From: an uncultured Lachnospiraceae bacterium
Lineage (GTDB): Bacteria > Bacillota > Clostridia > Lachnospirales > Lachnospiraceae
DNA length: 60,672 bases
Reading direction: 5' to 3'
Assembly (NCBI GenBank): GCA_910586095.1
Contig: CAJUHQ010000007.1
Coordinates: 1 to 60,672 of the forward strand
The notes under the pieces are model-generated. The model was not told the DNA's origin and ran no database searches. It saw only the letters and a list, made by a program, of their open reading frames with translations. Within the stretch, counting starts at the first letter, position 1; every line of letters begins with the position of its first letter. Positions 17,604 through 26,746 of the stretch are shown here, piece after piece. Position numbers and translations under genes: made by a program.

Positions 17604-18407
17604 TTATGTTAAATCCATATCAATCTTTAACCACCAACGAAGTACATCCTGAATCTTCTCATCCCAATATTTCCACTGATGATCCCCTGTAGATTGCTCA
17701 CATGTCAGATCATATCCCAGCTTTTTGATATGATCCCAAGCCTTTAAATTTCCCTGATACAAAAAGTCCTCTGTACCACACCATGCATAAAGACGTGGGC
17801 GCTGCTGCGCAGATGCCAAATCATCCGCCAGCTTGAGAAGATCATTATCAGATCCCTCTAACTGTTGTGCACTCCCAAAAATTCCATTAAAAATAGGAAC
17901 CATATGTGGACTCTCATGTTCATTGCGTTTAAAATCATCCACAATATCTAAAGCACCAGACAAGGATGCCGCTGCGCCAAAAGTATCACTGGCGCGAAGT
18001 CCTAACTTCCATGCACCATATCCCCCCATAGAAAGCCCTGCTGCCAGTGTATCTTCTCTGCGCGTAGACATCCGCGGAAAAAATTCTCTACAAATTTGAG
18101 GTAACTCTTCGGAGATAAACTTCCAATAATTCATTCCATATGTTGTATCTGTATAAAAGCCTAAATATGTTGTGGGCATTACTACCGCTATCCCCAATTT
18201 GCTAACATACCGCTCAATAGATGTTCTGCGTTGCCAAATTGTTTGATTGTCACTCATTCCATGCAGTAAGTACATTGTCTTGTACTGTCCCTCAACCGCA
18301 ATTCCTTCCATACCAATCTGCCCATGTGTCTGCTGCGGCAAAATCACATCCATACTAGTGCACATTCCTAATACTTCCGAAAAAAATTCTACATGTAATA
18401 ACGCCAT
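17604..18407 (-). CDS. Alpha/beta-hydrolase esterase, FrmB/EstA-like
   Basis: A 267-residue serine esterase of the tributyrin-esterase/S-formylglutathione hydrolase family. MALLHVEFFSEVLGMCTSMD is the family's start, followed by the oxyanion region LHGMSDNQTIW, the nucleophile elbow GLSMGGYGAWKLG (Ser near residue 119), a likely acid in YAWCGTEDF and a C-terminal His in STGDHQWKYW. No signal peptide, so cytoplasmic. Natural substrates in Firmicutes are probably short acyl or feruloyl esters. SD AAGGAGG. The neighbouring TetR-type gene lies 67 bases upstream on the same strand and may control it. Confidence 0.87.
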   Translation of the reverse strand: MALLHVEFFSEVLGMCTSMDVILPQQTHGQIGMEGIAVEGQYKTMYLLHGMSDNQTIWQRRTSIERYVSKLGIAVVMPTTYLGFYTDTTYGMNYWKFISEELPQICREFFPRMSTRREDTLAAGLSMGGYGAWKLGLRASDTFGAAASLSGALDIVDDFKRNEHESPHMVPIFNGIFGSAQQLEGSDNDLLKLADDLASAQQRPRLYAWCGTEDFLYQGNLKAWDHIKKLGYDLTCEQSTGDHQWKYWDEKIQDVLRWWLKIDMDLT

Positions 18408-18474
18408 TCTTGTATCCTCCTTATCTTTTTACTATGATTATGGTTTCTTGTTTTATTGGCAGTCATCCTTATGG

Positions 18475-19047
18475 CTATCTATCTTTTGTATCTGCAAAGT
18501 TTTGAATAGAATGTGGAATCGTTCCGCGCAGCAGGATACCTAATCTTTTCACAAGCTCTCCATAATCCTCTTTCATACCATGACTAATCCAATCAAGCAT
18601 GACGCCCACAAATCCAAACTTATAAAACTCTGCAATAAATGCTTTGTCCCCTGGTAACAATGGCGTTTTAAGCGCCTTCTCCTCCACAACATTCACAATG
18701 AGATCATATGTAAGCTTATACAAATATGTTTCAATTTTTTCCCTGCCGATACAATGATACACATTTATAATAAAAGCCTTATTCTCCATAACAGCCTCAA
18801 AAATCTGATAGATTCCTTCCTGCCATGTCTCATACGTCTTCTTTCCCTGCAATGCACGTTTGCCATCCTCAATACAAATCCACTCAACCAACTCATAAAT
18901 ATCCTTAAAATGATAATAAAAGGACATCCTACTGATCCCACAGTCTGATGTCAAATCACTAATCGTTATTTTATCAATCTTTTTACTCTGCATCAGCTTC
19001 TTAAGAGAAGACTCCAACGCTAATTTTGTTGTATTTGCATTTGGCAT
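18475..19047 (-). CDS. TetR/AcrR-family transcriptional regulator (DhaS-like)
   Basis: About 190 residues; start at MPNANTTKLALESSLKKL where AGAGGG is well placed, seven residues into the longest frame. The helix-turn-helix is KITISDLTSDCGISRMSFYY followed by HFKDIYEL, the typical TetR arrangement. The C-terminal ligand domain (YKFGFVGVMLDWISHGMKED) resembles the TetR_C_8 group of dihydroxyacetone-kinase regulators such as DhaS; some of these are co-activators rather than repressors. No dha genes are in the window. It precedes the esterase gene in the same direction, so that gene is the simplest target. Confidence 0.85.
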   Translation of the reverse strand: MPNANTTKLALESSLKKLMQSKKIDKITISDLTSDCGISRMSFYYHFKDIYELVEWICIEDGKRALQGKKTYETWQEGIYQIFEAVMENKAFIINVYHCIGREKIETYLYKLTYDLIVNVVEEKALKTPLLPGDKAFIAEFYKFGFVGVMLDWISHGMKEDYGELVKRLGILLRGTIPHSIQNFADTKDR

Positions 19048-19089
19048 AACATCCCTCTTTGTTTCCAAACCAACCTAACTATCCAACAA

Positions 19090-19255
19090 AAACAAAAGTA
19101 CTTAGAACTTCTTACTCTATATACCTCCAAACGAAACTTAAAACTTTCTTACCTTCGTATCTCTAAACGAAACTTAGAACTTCTAAGGCGGTGTCTTATA
19201 CCGCCTTAGAAGTTCTTTTCGTTTTGACTTAGAAGTTCTTTTGTTTTGACTTAGA
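19090..19255. repeat. Cluster of CTTAGAACTTCT-type repeats around a 16-bp hairpin
   Basis: The motif AACTTAGAACTTCT or its complement occurs about five times. GAACTTCTAAGGCGGT and ACCGCCTTAGAAGTTC (19177-19215) form a perfect 16-bp stem with a seven-base loop, suitable as terminator of the SDR gene. The sequence is related to the hairpin in the 103-bp array at 2.9 kb (CTTAGCAACTCT, then GGCGGTG). Confidence 0.75.
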
Positions 19256-19275
19256 AATATTAAAATTTCCTGTTT

Positions 19276-20019
19276 TTATGCTTTTGAAGCGCCATCCACT
19301 GACAGAATCTCTCCTGTCACATAACTTGCCAAATCGCTCGCCAGATACAAAAACGCATTTGCTACTTCCTCCGGCTCCCCTACTCTCCCTATTGGAATTT
19401 TTGAAGAGATTGCTTGCACTGTCTGCTCTGGCAATGCTGCTACCATATCTGTTCTAGTCACACCAGGTGCCACTGCATTTACGCGAATGTTATCCTTGCC
19501 AAGCTCTCTGGCCAGAGAAATCGTCAATCCATTCACTGCAAATTTACTAGTAGGATATCCTACACCCGCAGGCTGTCCTGAAATACTTACCATAGAACTG
19601 GTATTGATAATACAGCCGCCACCTTGCTCCTTCATAACCTTAGCTGTAGGCAAAATCGCATAGAAAACAGCCTTTATATTTAAGTCGATCACCTTGTCAA
19701 ACTCTTCTGGTGTGTATTGATATAATGGAGTACTCTGTGAAATACCTGCATTGTTTACTAAAATATCAATCTGATTATATTTTTCCTTCACCTCTAATAC
19801 AGCCTTTTCCACCGCAGCAGCATCTGTTAATTGCGGCCACATTCCCTCTACTTCCCACGCTGCATTTTCTTCGTGAAGTTTTGCCAATGCTTTCTCTACA
19901 GTCTCCTGTCTTGAACCAAATAAAATCACCTTTGCACCATTGGCAAGATATTTGCGAACAATCTCAAATCCAATCCCACGAGTCCCACCTGTCACAATCG
20001 CTACTTTTCCCTTTAACAT
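19276..20019 (-). CDS. SDR-family oxidoreductase, FabG-like
   Basis: A 247-residue short-chain dehydrogenase. Start MLKGKVAIVTGG follows GGAAGGAAAG; a longer frame upstream is chance. The Rossmann motif TGGTRGIG, the LVNNAG motif, the catalytic Ser in INTSSMVSISGQ, and Y-x-x-x-K in GYPTSKFAVNG are all present, with PGVTRTDM and a C-terminal SVDGAS. These features fit NADP-dependent 3-oxoacyl-ACP reductase-like enzymes, but stand-alone SDRs of this type often act on sugars, steroids or bile acids; substrate cannot be told. No fab cluster nearby. Ends before a strong hairpin. Confidence 0.88.
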   Translation of the reverse strand: MLKGKVAIVTGGTRGIGFEIVRKYLANGAKVILFGSRQETVEKALAKLHEENAAWEVEGMWPQLTDAAAVEKAVLEVKEKYNQIDILVNNAGISQSTPLYQYTPEEFDKVIDLNIKAVFYAILPTAKVMKEQGGGCIINTSSMVSISGQPAGVGYPTSKFAVNGLTISLARELGKDNIRVNAVAPGVTRTDMVAALPEQTVQAISSKIPIGRVGEPEEVANAFLYLASDLASYVTGEILSVDGASKA

Positions 20020-20322
20020 TCTTTCCTTCCTTTCCTGTGCCTTTTCGCCACAGCTATTTGTCACAAACCAGCACAAACACTTCTTAAAACTTGTTCACGT
20101 TTTCATAAAAAGATATCTTTATTTTATCACAGCTACCAAAAACTGTCTACGAAACTTTCAGCGTTTTCTACGATCAAACAGCCTATCTGCAACAATCTGT
20201 ACCATATACACTAAACGACTCTTATTTTTATATGGATCTACTGTTTTGACCTATATCACACTAACCTACATGTCGCAGCTCTGCTGCAAGCGAAGTACTT
20301 TTCACACTAATAATAGCATCAT
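20020..20322. other. Intergenic region with one dispersed repeat
   Basis: About 300 bases. The repeat at 20256-20310 begins and ends with CACACTAA direct repeats and contains GTCGCAGC-TCT-GCTGC; its left part matches the last unit of the array at 55.3 kb (CACACTAACCT-CATGTCGCAG). No gene seen. Confidence 0.65.
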
Positions 20323-22104
20323 TCAATCCTTTTTTGGCGGCAAGGCATATCGATCTAAATATTGACGATAAAATATATCAAATGTGCTGCCTTCCTCTTT
20401 GTCCAGTCGATCTACATATTCGTGCGCAGGCGTCTCGTCCTCATAAAATTGCATCACACTAATGGCCAAATTAGAGCAGTGATCTGCTATTCGCTCATAA
20501 TTGCTAGTGATATCAGAAAGTACAAAGCCCAGATCCGCTGTACATTTTCCCTTTCTAAGCCGCTTCATATGGCGCTTTTTTATCTCCTTTTGCAGCGTGT
20601 CAATCGCTTCCTCAAAGGGTTCAATCGCGTGAGCTGCCTTCATATCTTGTGTCTCAAACACTCGCACTGCCTCTGCCACAATATCCAGCACAGCTTTAGA
20701 AAATATAGTAAGTTCCTGAGCCGCCTTGTTAGAGAACTCTTGTTCTTTTTTGTTCATTTGCTTAGCGAAACCAGCTAAATTTACAGCATGGTCTGCAATG
20801 CGCTCTAAATCTCCCACACTATGAAGCAGCATATTTAACTTTTTGGAATCCTGCTCGCTCAAATTTCTGCTCGAAAGTTTGACTAAATAGCTACTAATCT
20901 CATCATCAAACCGATCTACCAAATTTTCCCGCCGCTCTACTTCTTTTATGCGCTCCTTGTCATAGCAAAACAGCATTTGTACAGCTTCCTCCAATGCTTC
21001 TTTTGTAATATCAGCCATCTTGATTACATACGAATGTGCTACTTCCAACGCAAAAGAAGGTGTACCCAAAAACCGTTCATCCATCTTAGCAAACAATTCC
21101 TGTTCTTGTGCCTGCCGTTCCTCCTCTGCATCTGGTTTAATCAAAATAAGAGAAAGTCTTTCCAAAAAATCTGCAAACGGTAAAAGAACTACTGTGGCCG
21201 CAATATTAAAACTTGTGTGAACCAACGCAATGCCGGCTTTATTTGCCGATTCTTGCATAAATGCAAAATCTGCCACTGCATATGCTGTATAAAATATTAC
21301 AATAAAAATTGCTGTTCCTATCACATTAAACAGCAGATGTACAATTGCCGCACGCCGCGCATTTTTGCTTGCACCCACTCCTGACATTAGCGCAGTCGCG
21401 CATGTTCCGATATTTTGCCCCAAAATAATTGGCACTGCTGCCGCATAAGTGACCGTCCCAGTACTGCACAACGCCTGCAAAATACCCACAGATGCGGATG
21501 AAGATTGAATGATAGCCGTCAATAGTGCTCCTACCAATATGCCCAAAATCGGATTGGTAAATACTGTAAAAAGCGCTGTAAACTGTGGAATAGTACTTAG
21601 CGGTTTCATCGCAGAGGACATGGTTTCCATACCTGTCATCAGAATCGCAAACCCAATAAAAATAGTGCCTATGTCCCGTTTTTTGCCACTTTTTAAAAAT
21701 AAAATCAAGATAACGCCAATGATAGCAAGTATAGGTGAAAAAGAGGTAGGTTTTACAAGTTGCACTAAAAAATTGTCACTCTCTACTCCTGTAAGGCTAA
21801 GCAGCCATGAAGTGATTGTAGTTCCGACATTTGCCCCCATAATAATGCCAATCGCCTGAGACAACTTCATAATCCCTGAATTGACAAACCCTACTACCAT
21901 TACTGTAGTCGCCGATGAGGACTGAATCACCGCAGTCACACCTGCGCCCAAAAGCACAGCTTTTAATCGATTCTTTGTCAAGCTCTCCAAAACACGTTCT
22001 AGACGGCCTCCCGACAATTTCTCAAGCCCTTCTCCTAATAGATGCATCCCGTATAAAAATAGCGCGAGGCCACCAATCATAGACAACAAATCAAAAAAAC
22101 TCAT
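20323..22104 (-). CDS. Na+/phosphate cotransporter with C-terminal PhoU-like domain
   Basis: A type II Na/Pi cotransporter (NptA/YjbB family) of about 593 residues. Start at MSFFDLLSMIGG, preceded by GGGGGA. The membrane half carries the duplicated QSSSATTVMVVGFVN and QSSSASVGILQ signatures of the family and eight or so helices; residues about 345-560 are a PhoU-like helical bundle (KLNMLLHSVGDLERIADHAV, then DITSNYERIADHCSN), common in bacterial members. It moves inorganic phosphate with sodium across the membrane. The start codon is directly preceded by one copy of a stem-loop/SD leader module, with two more tandem copies upstream. Confidence 0.92.
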   Translation of the reverse strand: MSFFDLLSMIGGLALFLYGMHLLGEGLEKLSGGRLERVLESLTKNRLKAVLLGAGVTAVIQSSSATTVMVVGFVNSGIMKLSQAIGIIMGANVGTTITSWLLSLTGVESDNFLVQLVKPTSFSPILAIIGVILILFLKSGKKRDIGTIFIGFAILMTGMETMSSAMKPLSTIPQFTALFTVFTNPILGILVGALLTAIIQSSSASVGILQALCSTGTVTYAAAVPIILGQNIGTCATALMSGVGASKNARRAAIVHLLFNVIGTAIFIVIFYTAYAVADFAFMQESANKAGIALVHTSFNIAATVVLLPFADFLERLSLILIKPDAEEERQAQEQELFAKMDERFLGTPSFALEVAHSYVIKMADITKEALEEAVQMLFCYDKERIKEVERRENLVDRFDDEISSYLVKLSSRNLSEQDSKKLNMLLHSVGDLERIADHAVNLAGFAKQMNKKEQEFSNKAAQELTIFSKAVLDIVAEAVRVFETQDMKAAHAIEPFEEAIDTLQKEIKKRHMKRLRKGKCTADLGFVLSDITSNYERIADHCSNLAISVMQFYEDETPAHEYVDRLDKEEGSTFDIFYRQYLDRYALPPKKD

Positions 22105-22345
22105 AGTATCCCCCATGCCGCATTTGGCGGCTCAAATAAGAATGTGAAATTCCATACATATTTATCATTATTATTTCCAAAATATCAACACCTACTCTTC
22201 TACATCTCATCACTTTGACTCCCTTTTGCCCGCCTTTGCGGGCTCTCTAATCAGGACAAGTGAAATTTTTTTCACTTTCACTCCCTCTTGCCCGCCTTTG
22301 CGGGCTCTCTAATCAGGACAAGTGAAATTTTTTTCACTTTCACTC
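22105..22345. repeat. Leader-module repeats upstream of the Na/Pi symporter
   Basis: A degenerate unit (about 22105-22153) abuts the symporter start: on the minus strand TTTCACATTCTTATTTGAG, stem GCCGCC-AAAT-GCGGC, then GGGGGA SD and ATG. Further upstream two near-identical 62-base units (from about 22208) contain GTGAAATTTTTTTCAC, GTCCTGATTAGAGA and the stem GCCCGC-AAAG-GCGGGC. The family is the same as the 64-base array before the ROK gene at 54.8 kb. Confidence 0.85.
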
Positions 22346-22441
22346 CCTTTTCCCCTTCCTTTCTTTTGATTTTGTACTATTATCTTTTTTCCTAGGCCTT
22401 TTGGTTTGGCTACACATTAAAATCACTATTTTCAGAAAAAA

Positions 22442-22514
22442 TAAACTCCCACTGAAACAATCTTCTTCAATGGGAGTTGTGTAGACTATAAGAAGATGTC
22501 TGTGCTTCTTATAG
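22442..22514 (-). terminator. Terminator hairpins of the dehydratase gene
   Basis: On the minus strand, AACTCCCATTGAA pairs with TTTCAGTGGGAGTT and is followed by TATTTTTT (22442-22479), a good intrinsic terminator. A second hairpin, TATAAGAAG/CTTCTTATA, lies just before it (22487-22514). Confidence 0.78.
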
Positions 22515-22537
22515 CATAACATATTATTGCACATTTC

Positions 22538-24289
22538 TCAATCTTTGTAATCTAAATAGGCACCTTTCATTGGACTAGCCGCCAATTCGCTAAACAAACG
22601 CAAGACGCCCTTTTTGTATTTTGGTGCGCGTGGTTTCCATTGTTTTTTTCGCTCTTCTAAAACAGCCGCCACCTCTTCTGGTGTCTTCTTCTCTCCTGCG
22701 ATTCCTATAATGTTTAGCTTTCGCTGCATTACATCAATCTCAATCAAATCCCCTTCTTCCACCAGCGCAATCGGACCACCATCCACGGCTTCTGGGCTAC
22801 AATGTCCTATAACAGGCCCTGTTGAAGCCCCTGAAAAACGCCCGTCTGTAATCAACGCAATACTTCGACCTAACTCCTTGTCACTGCTGATTGCCTCGGA
22901 TGTATAGAACATTTCTGGCATACCACTGCCTTTTGGTCCCTCATAGCGAATAAATACGGCATCTCCTTTTTGTACTTGATGCTTAAGCACTGCATCTAGA
23001 CATTCTTCCTCACTGTCAAATGGTCTAGCCCGAAGAACCGCTTGGAACATTTCTTTTGGACACGCAGTATGTTTGATTACTGCACCTTCTGGCGCCAGAT
23101 TTCCCTTTAGGATTGCGATGCTGCCATCTGTTCCAATTGCCTGGTCGTATGGACGAATAATGTCTTGTCTTGTCACGTTCACACTATAGCGATTGTTAAA
23201 ATCTTGCAACCATTTTTCACAGCGCTCATAAAATCCGTTTTGTTTGAGTTCCCTTAAATTCTCACCTAACGTTTTTCCTGTCACTGTCATTACATCCAAA
23301 TGTAAATGATCTTTAATCTCTTCCATGATAGCTGGTACGCCACCTGCATAATAGAATACCTCTGCCGGCCAGCGTCCTGCTGGACGTACATCCAAGAGAT
23401 ATCGTGCACCTCTATGGAGCTTGTCAAAGGTATCTCCTGTAATCTCAATACCAAACTCATGTGCGACTGCCGGAATGTGAAGCAGACAATTTGTACTTCC
23501 TGAAATGGCGGCATGAACCAGAATAGCATTCTCAAAACTATCCATTGTCACAATATCACTCGGGCGCATATTGGGCATTGTAGCAAGCTTGACTGACTGC
23601 TCACCTGCCTGGCGTGCAAATGCCAGTAGATCCGGACTAGTTGCTGGCATCAATGCACTTCCTGGAAGTGCAAGCCCCAATGCCTCCGCCATAATCTGCA
23701 TAGTGGACGCCGTTCCAATAAAGGAACATGCCCCACAACTCGGACAAGCATTGCACTTTGCCCAATCTAATTTTTCTTTATCAATCTCTCCTCTTTGATA
23801 TTTCGCACTGTACATGCCAAGCTGCTCTAATGTCAGCATTTCTGGCCCAGCGTTCATCGTTCCTCCTGGAACAACTACCGCTGGAATATTGACACGCGCA
23901 AGTCCCATTAAATTTGCTGGCATCCCTTTGTCACAGCTTGCCAGATAAACGCCTGCGTCAAATGGTGTCGCATTGGCGTGGATCTCAATCATATTGGCGA
24001 TCATTTCGCGGCTTGCCAGACTATAATTGATCCCATCTGTTCCTTGGCTCTCGCCATCACAAATGTCGGTTGCAAAATATCTTGCCCCATGACCACCTGC
24101 TGCTTCAATTCCTTTTCTTACTTCCTCCACGAGAATATCCAAATGTCCACTTCCTGGATGGCTATCACCAAAAGTACTCTCAATCAACACTTGAACTTTT
24201 CCTAAGTCTTCCGGTTTCCATCCTGTTCCAATACGAAGTGGGTCCAACTCAGGTGCTAATTCTCTCATTTTTTGACTTACTAATTCCAT
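22538..24289 (-). CDS. IlvD/Edd-family dehydratase, probably acting on a sugar acid
   Basis: A 583-residue Fe-S dehydratase. Start MELVSQKMRE is chosen because GGAGG sits six bases upstream, overlapping an earlier ATG. Cluster-ligand regions ASCDKGMPANLMGLARVN and CNACPSCGACSFIGTASTMQ, a central HAAISGSTNCLLHIPA and the C-terminal ITDGRFSGASTGPVIGHCSPEA are family-typical. Dihydroxy-acid dehydratase (IlvD) and sugar-acid dehydratases share this fold. Its neighbour is a GntP-type gluconate permease 66 bases upstream on the same strand, with no isoleucine/valine genes around, so dehydration of an aldonate such as gluconate is the better guess. Substrate is inference. Confidence 0.87.
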   Translation of the reverse strand: MELVSQKMRELAPELDPLRIGTGWKPEDLGKVQVLIESTFGDSHPGSGHLDILVEEVRKGIEAAGGHGARYFATDICDGESQGTDGINYSLASREMIANMIEIHANATPFDAGVYLASCDKGMPANLMGLARVNIPAVVVPGGTMNAGPEMLTLEQLGMYSAKYQRGEIDKEKLDWAKCNACPSCGACSFIGTASTMQIMAEALGLALPGSALMPATSPDLLAFARQAGEQSVKLATMPNMRPSDIVTMDSFENAILVHAAISGSTNCLLHIPAVAHEFGIEITGDTFDKLHRGARYLLDVRPAGRWPAEVFYYAGGVPAIMEEIKDHLHLDVMTVTGKTLGENLRELKQNGFYERCEKWLQDFNNRYSVNVTRQDIIRPYDQAIGTDGSIAILKGNLAPEGAVIKHTACPKEMFQAVLRARPFDSEEECLDAVLKHQVQKGDAVFIRYEGPKGSGMPEMFYTSEAISSDKELGRSIALITDGRFSGASTGPVIGHCSPEAVDGGPIALVEEGDLIEIDVMQRKLNIIGIAGEKKTPEEVAAVLEERKKQWKPRAPKYKKGVLRLFSELAASPMKGAYLDYKD

Positions 24290-24355
24290 AAACATCCTCC
24301 ATCTGTCTGCTTTTTGCAGGCTTTTTCTGATTCTTCAACCTACTTATACAAACTA

Positions 24356-25711
24356 TTATACAAAGAAAGAAATAATCAATGCAACCACAAATCCAGTTCC
24401 TCCGACTAAGGTCTCCATAATTGTCCATGTTTTTAAAGTAGTCTTCTCATCCAACCCTACTAAAGACTTTACCAACCAGAAACCAGAGTCATTGAAGTGA
24501 GAACATACAGTCGATCCACCAGCCACTGCTGCGGTCACACAAGCAAGATACATGGGTGAAAGATCAGAGATTCCTGGCATCGCAGCAATGATCCCTGCCG
24601 CCATTGTCATTGCTACAGTTGCTGAACCTACACAGATACGAACTAGTGCTGCTACTAAAAATGCGATTAGTACCAATGGAAGATTTGCAGATGCTACTGC
24701 ATTGCCAATCACTTCTCCTAAACCAGAATACTGTAACATATAACGCAACACACCACCACATGCTGTTACCAGAAGAATCAGTCCTGTCGGCTCTAACGAT
24801 TTCGTCATTATTTTTTCTAGTTCTGGCAGTGTGTACCCATGCCGTGTTCCCAAAAGAAACATAGCCACCAGCGTCGCAATCAAAAGGGCCACAAACGGCT
24901 GTCCTAAAAATGTCAAAATCGGTTCAACAGTAGAGAGTGCTGGAATGACACTAGCTAAGGATTTTAGTACAATCAATACAAGAGGAATTAAGATAATGCC
25001 TACTACAGTACCAAAACTTGGCAACTTTGATTCATCAAAATCTTCCTGATTTGCCACATGTTCTGGAATCTCCACATAATATTTTTTACCACAAATGGCT
25101 CCCCAGATAGGCCCAGCCGCAATCATAGCAAAAATACCACAGAAAATACCTACTAGAATAACCCATCCAAGATCTACTCCTAACATTGTAGCCACTAGTA
25201 CTGGACCTGGTGTTGGTGGAATAAACGCATGACCAACCGCTAACCCTGCCAACAGTGGAATAACATAAAACAGAGAGGATTTTTTCGTTCTCTTTGCCAG
25301 TGAGAATGCAAGAGGAATTAAAATAATCAATCCTGCGTCAAAAAATACTGGCATTGCAATCACTAGACCAGTAATTCCTAAAGCCCACGCCGCTTTTTGG
25401 TCTCCAAATTTATTTACCATTGTGACCGCCAATGTCTGGGCACCTCCCGAAGCCTCCAAAACTGCGCCAAACATAGAGCCAAGACCTACTAAAAGTGCAA
25501 TTCCTTTCAATGTGTTGCCTATGCCATCATCCACTGCTGTGACAATGTCTGCAAACGGCATACCTGCTATCATACCAATTACAACCGCGCCAATCAGAAT
25601 AGAAAGCATTGCGTGAATCTTAAACTTGATAATAAGTAGCAACAGTAGTGCTAGACCTATGATTGCTGCTAAAACAAGCCTTGTTGGGTTCAATCCTACC
25701 GCAGAATCCAT
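24356..25711 (-). CDS. GntP-family gluconate/sugar-acid:H+ symporter
   Basis: A 451-residue, about 12-helix permease of the GntP family. LVLAAIIGLALLLLLIIKF at the start, GLGSMFGAVLEASGGAQTLA, PVFFDAGLIILIPLAFSLAK, HAFIPPTPGPVLVA and CSHFNDSGFWLVKS are family motifs. Members import gluconate, glycerate or related acids with protons. A dehydratase follows and a FadR-type regulator precedes it; glycerate kinase is divergent 1.8 kb away, so either gluconate or glycerate are possible substrates. ATG with AAGGAGG. Palindromic operator candidates sit 45-120 bases upstream. Confidence 0.92.
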   Translation of the reverse strand: MDSAVGLNPTRLVLAAIIGLALLLLLIIKFKIHAMLSILIGAVVIGMIAGMPFADIVTAVDDGIGNTLKGIALLVGLGSMFGAVLEASGGAQTLAVTMVNKFGDQKAAWALGITGLVIAMPVFFDAGLIILIPLAFSLAKRTKKSSLFYVIPLLAGLAVGHAFIPPTPGPVLVATMLGVDLGWVILVGIFCGIFAMIAAGPIWGAICGKKYYVEIPEHVANQEDFDESKLPSFGTVVGIILIPLVLIVLKSLASVIPALSTVEPILTFLGQPFVALLIATLVAMFLLGTRHGYTLPELEKIMTKSLEPTGLILLVTACGGVLRYMLQYSGLGEVIGNAVASANLPLVLIAFLVAALVRICVGSATVAMTMAAGIIAAMPGISDLSPMYLACVTAAVAGGSTVCSHFNDSGFWLVKSLVGLDEKTTLKTWTIMETLVGGTGFVVALIISFFV

Positions 25712-25755
25712 ATTATTTCCTCCTTCACCTTTCGATGTACCACCATTTTGTTTTT

Positions 25756-25831
25756 AACATCAGACGTCTTATGTTTTTTATAGTTTTATTATATTTATAT
25801 TCGTTCTGTTCGTCAATATGTCTGATGTATT
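25756..25831. promoter_or_regulatory. Candidate operators of the FadR-type regulator
   Basis: AACATCAGACGTCTTATGTT (25756-25775) is a 20-base palindrome with one mismatched pair. A second copy of its half, ATGTCTGATGTAT, lies at about 25818-25830. Paired sites of this shape directly upstream of the permease suggest binding by the neighbouring GntR/FadR protein. No binding data; inference from position and symmetry. Confidence 0.5.
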
Positions 25832-25855
25832 TTCTATCTTTTCTCTCTTTTCCAT

Positions 25856-25890
25856 AAAAAAAGATGAGATATCTTCTCAAATCTCACCTT
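25856..25890 (-). terminator. Terminator of the NifX-like/FadR-type operon
   Basis: On the minus strand AAGGTGAGAT pairs with ATATCTCATCTT and runs into seven T. It separates the regulator from the permease genes. Confidence 0.75.
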
Positions 25891-26020
25891 GTTTTTGTTA
25901 CTATTTACCATTTGTTATTTACTATACATGCTTTTGTCTTTAATCTTACTTTATTTTCTTAATAATTCTATCTCTTTTCCTCTGTATGTTTTACAACTGT
26001 CTTGACGATTATTCTTGTCA

Positions 26021-26740
26021 CTATTTTTTTGAGGATAATTCCGTTCTCTCTTCCATCATCTTGATTAACATCTGACGATTATAAGTCAAATGCATAATCA
26101 TAGCACACCTTGCTCCTACTGGATCTCCTTTCACAATCGCATCTGTAATAGCTTGATGCGTCTCGATTGTCTCCTCCATTAAGCTTCTGTGAGTTAGATT
26201 CACAAATGTGACAATCGCACTCTGAATAATTGGTTGTAGCATTTCCACCACTCTGTTTCTGCTACATTTTGCAATACATGTATGAAACTCTACATCCTTT
26301 TTTGTATGGTTTCTTCCTGCTCTATAGATCTGTTCTACTTCGCTACACAGACGTTTTAACTCCTCCTTTTCCTCTGGCGTGGCATAATCGCTTGCCAATG
26401 CAGCAATTTCTGGTTCTAACATAAGACGAACTTCAAAAAGCTCTAATGCCAACTTATATTTATCCGAAAACTTCGCCAAACCTAAAGGATCTTCCTCTAT
26501 TGTATTTTTGCTGACAATATACGTTCCTGAGCCTCTGCGCACCTCCAATACACCCTTTGTCACCAAACTTTTTACAGTCTCGCGGATTGTGCTTCTACTC
26601 ACACCAAACTTTTCTGCCAACTCAAACTCATTTGGAATTTTTTCCCCAATTGTAACAGACTCCTGCACAATATAATGCATTAATTCTTCTTCAACTTGTG
26701 CAACAAGCAGCTTTCTATTGACTTTTTCTATCTCACTCAT
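26021..26740 (-). CDS. FadR-subfamily GntR transcriptional regulator
   Basis: 239 residues: N-terminal winged helix (GEKIPNEFELAEKFGVSRST, then IRETVKSLVTKGVLEVRRGSGTYI) and a helical FCD effector domain (ELFEVRLMLEPEIAALA, EFHTCIAKCSRN, THQAITDAIVKGD) with the metal-binding Asp/His pattern of this group. These repressors typically respond to a sugar acid or keto acid and control the adjacent catabolic genes, here the permease and dehydratase. It begins six bases after the NifX-like gene, implying an operon. SD is weak (AAAGAAG). Confidence 0.9.
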   Translation of the reverse strand: MSEIEKVNRKLLVAQVEEELMHYIVQESVTIGEKIPNEFELAEKFGVSRSTIRETVKSLVTKGVLEVRRGSGTYIVSKNTIEEDPLGLAKFSDKYKLALELFEVRLMLEPEIAALASDYATPEEKEELKRLCSEVEQIYRAGRNHTKKDVEFHTCIAKCSRNRVVEMLQPIIQSAIVTFVNLTHRSLMEETIETHQAITDAIVKGDPVGARCAMIMHLTYNRQMLIKMMEERTELSSKK

Positions 26741-26746
26741 CTTCTT

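Larger units (their letters stand above)
25712..26020. other. Control region between gntP-like and the FadR-type regulator
   Basis: About 310 bases. It holds the two operator candidates near 25756-25831 and the regulator's terminator at 25856-25890; nothing coding seen. Confidence 0.6.

Noticed and set aside
22538..24289. Valine/isoleucine biosynthetic IlvD
   Set aside because: Not excluded by sequence, but no ilv genes are near and the permease context favours a sugar-acid substrate; named at family level only.
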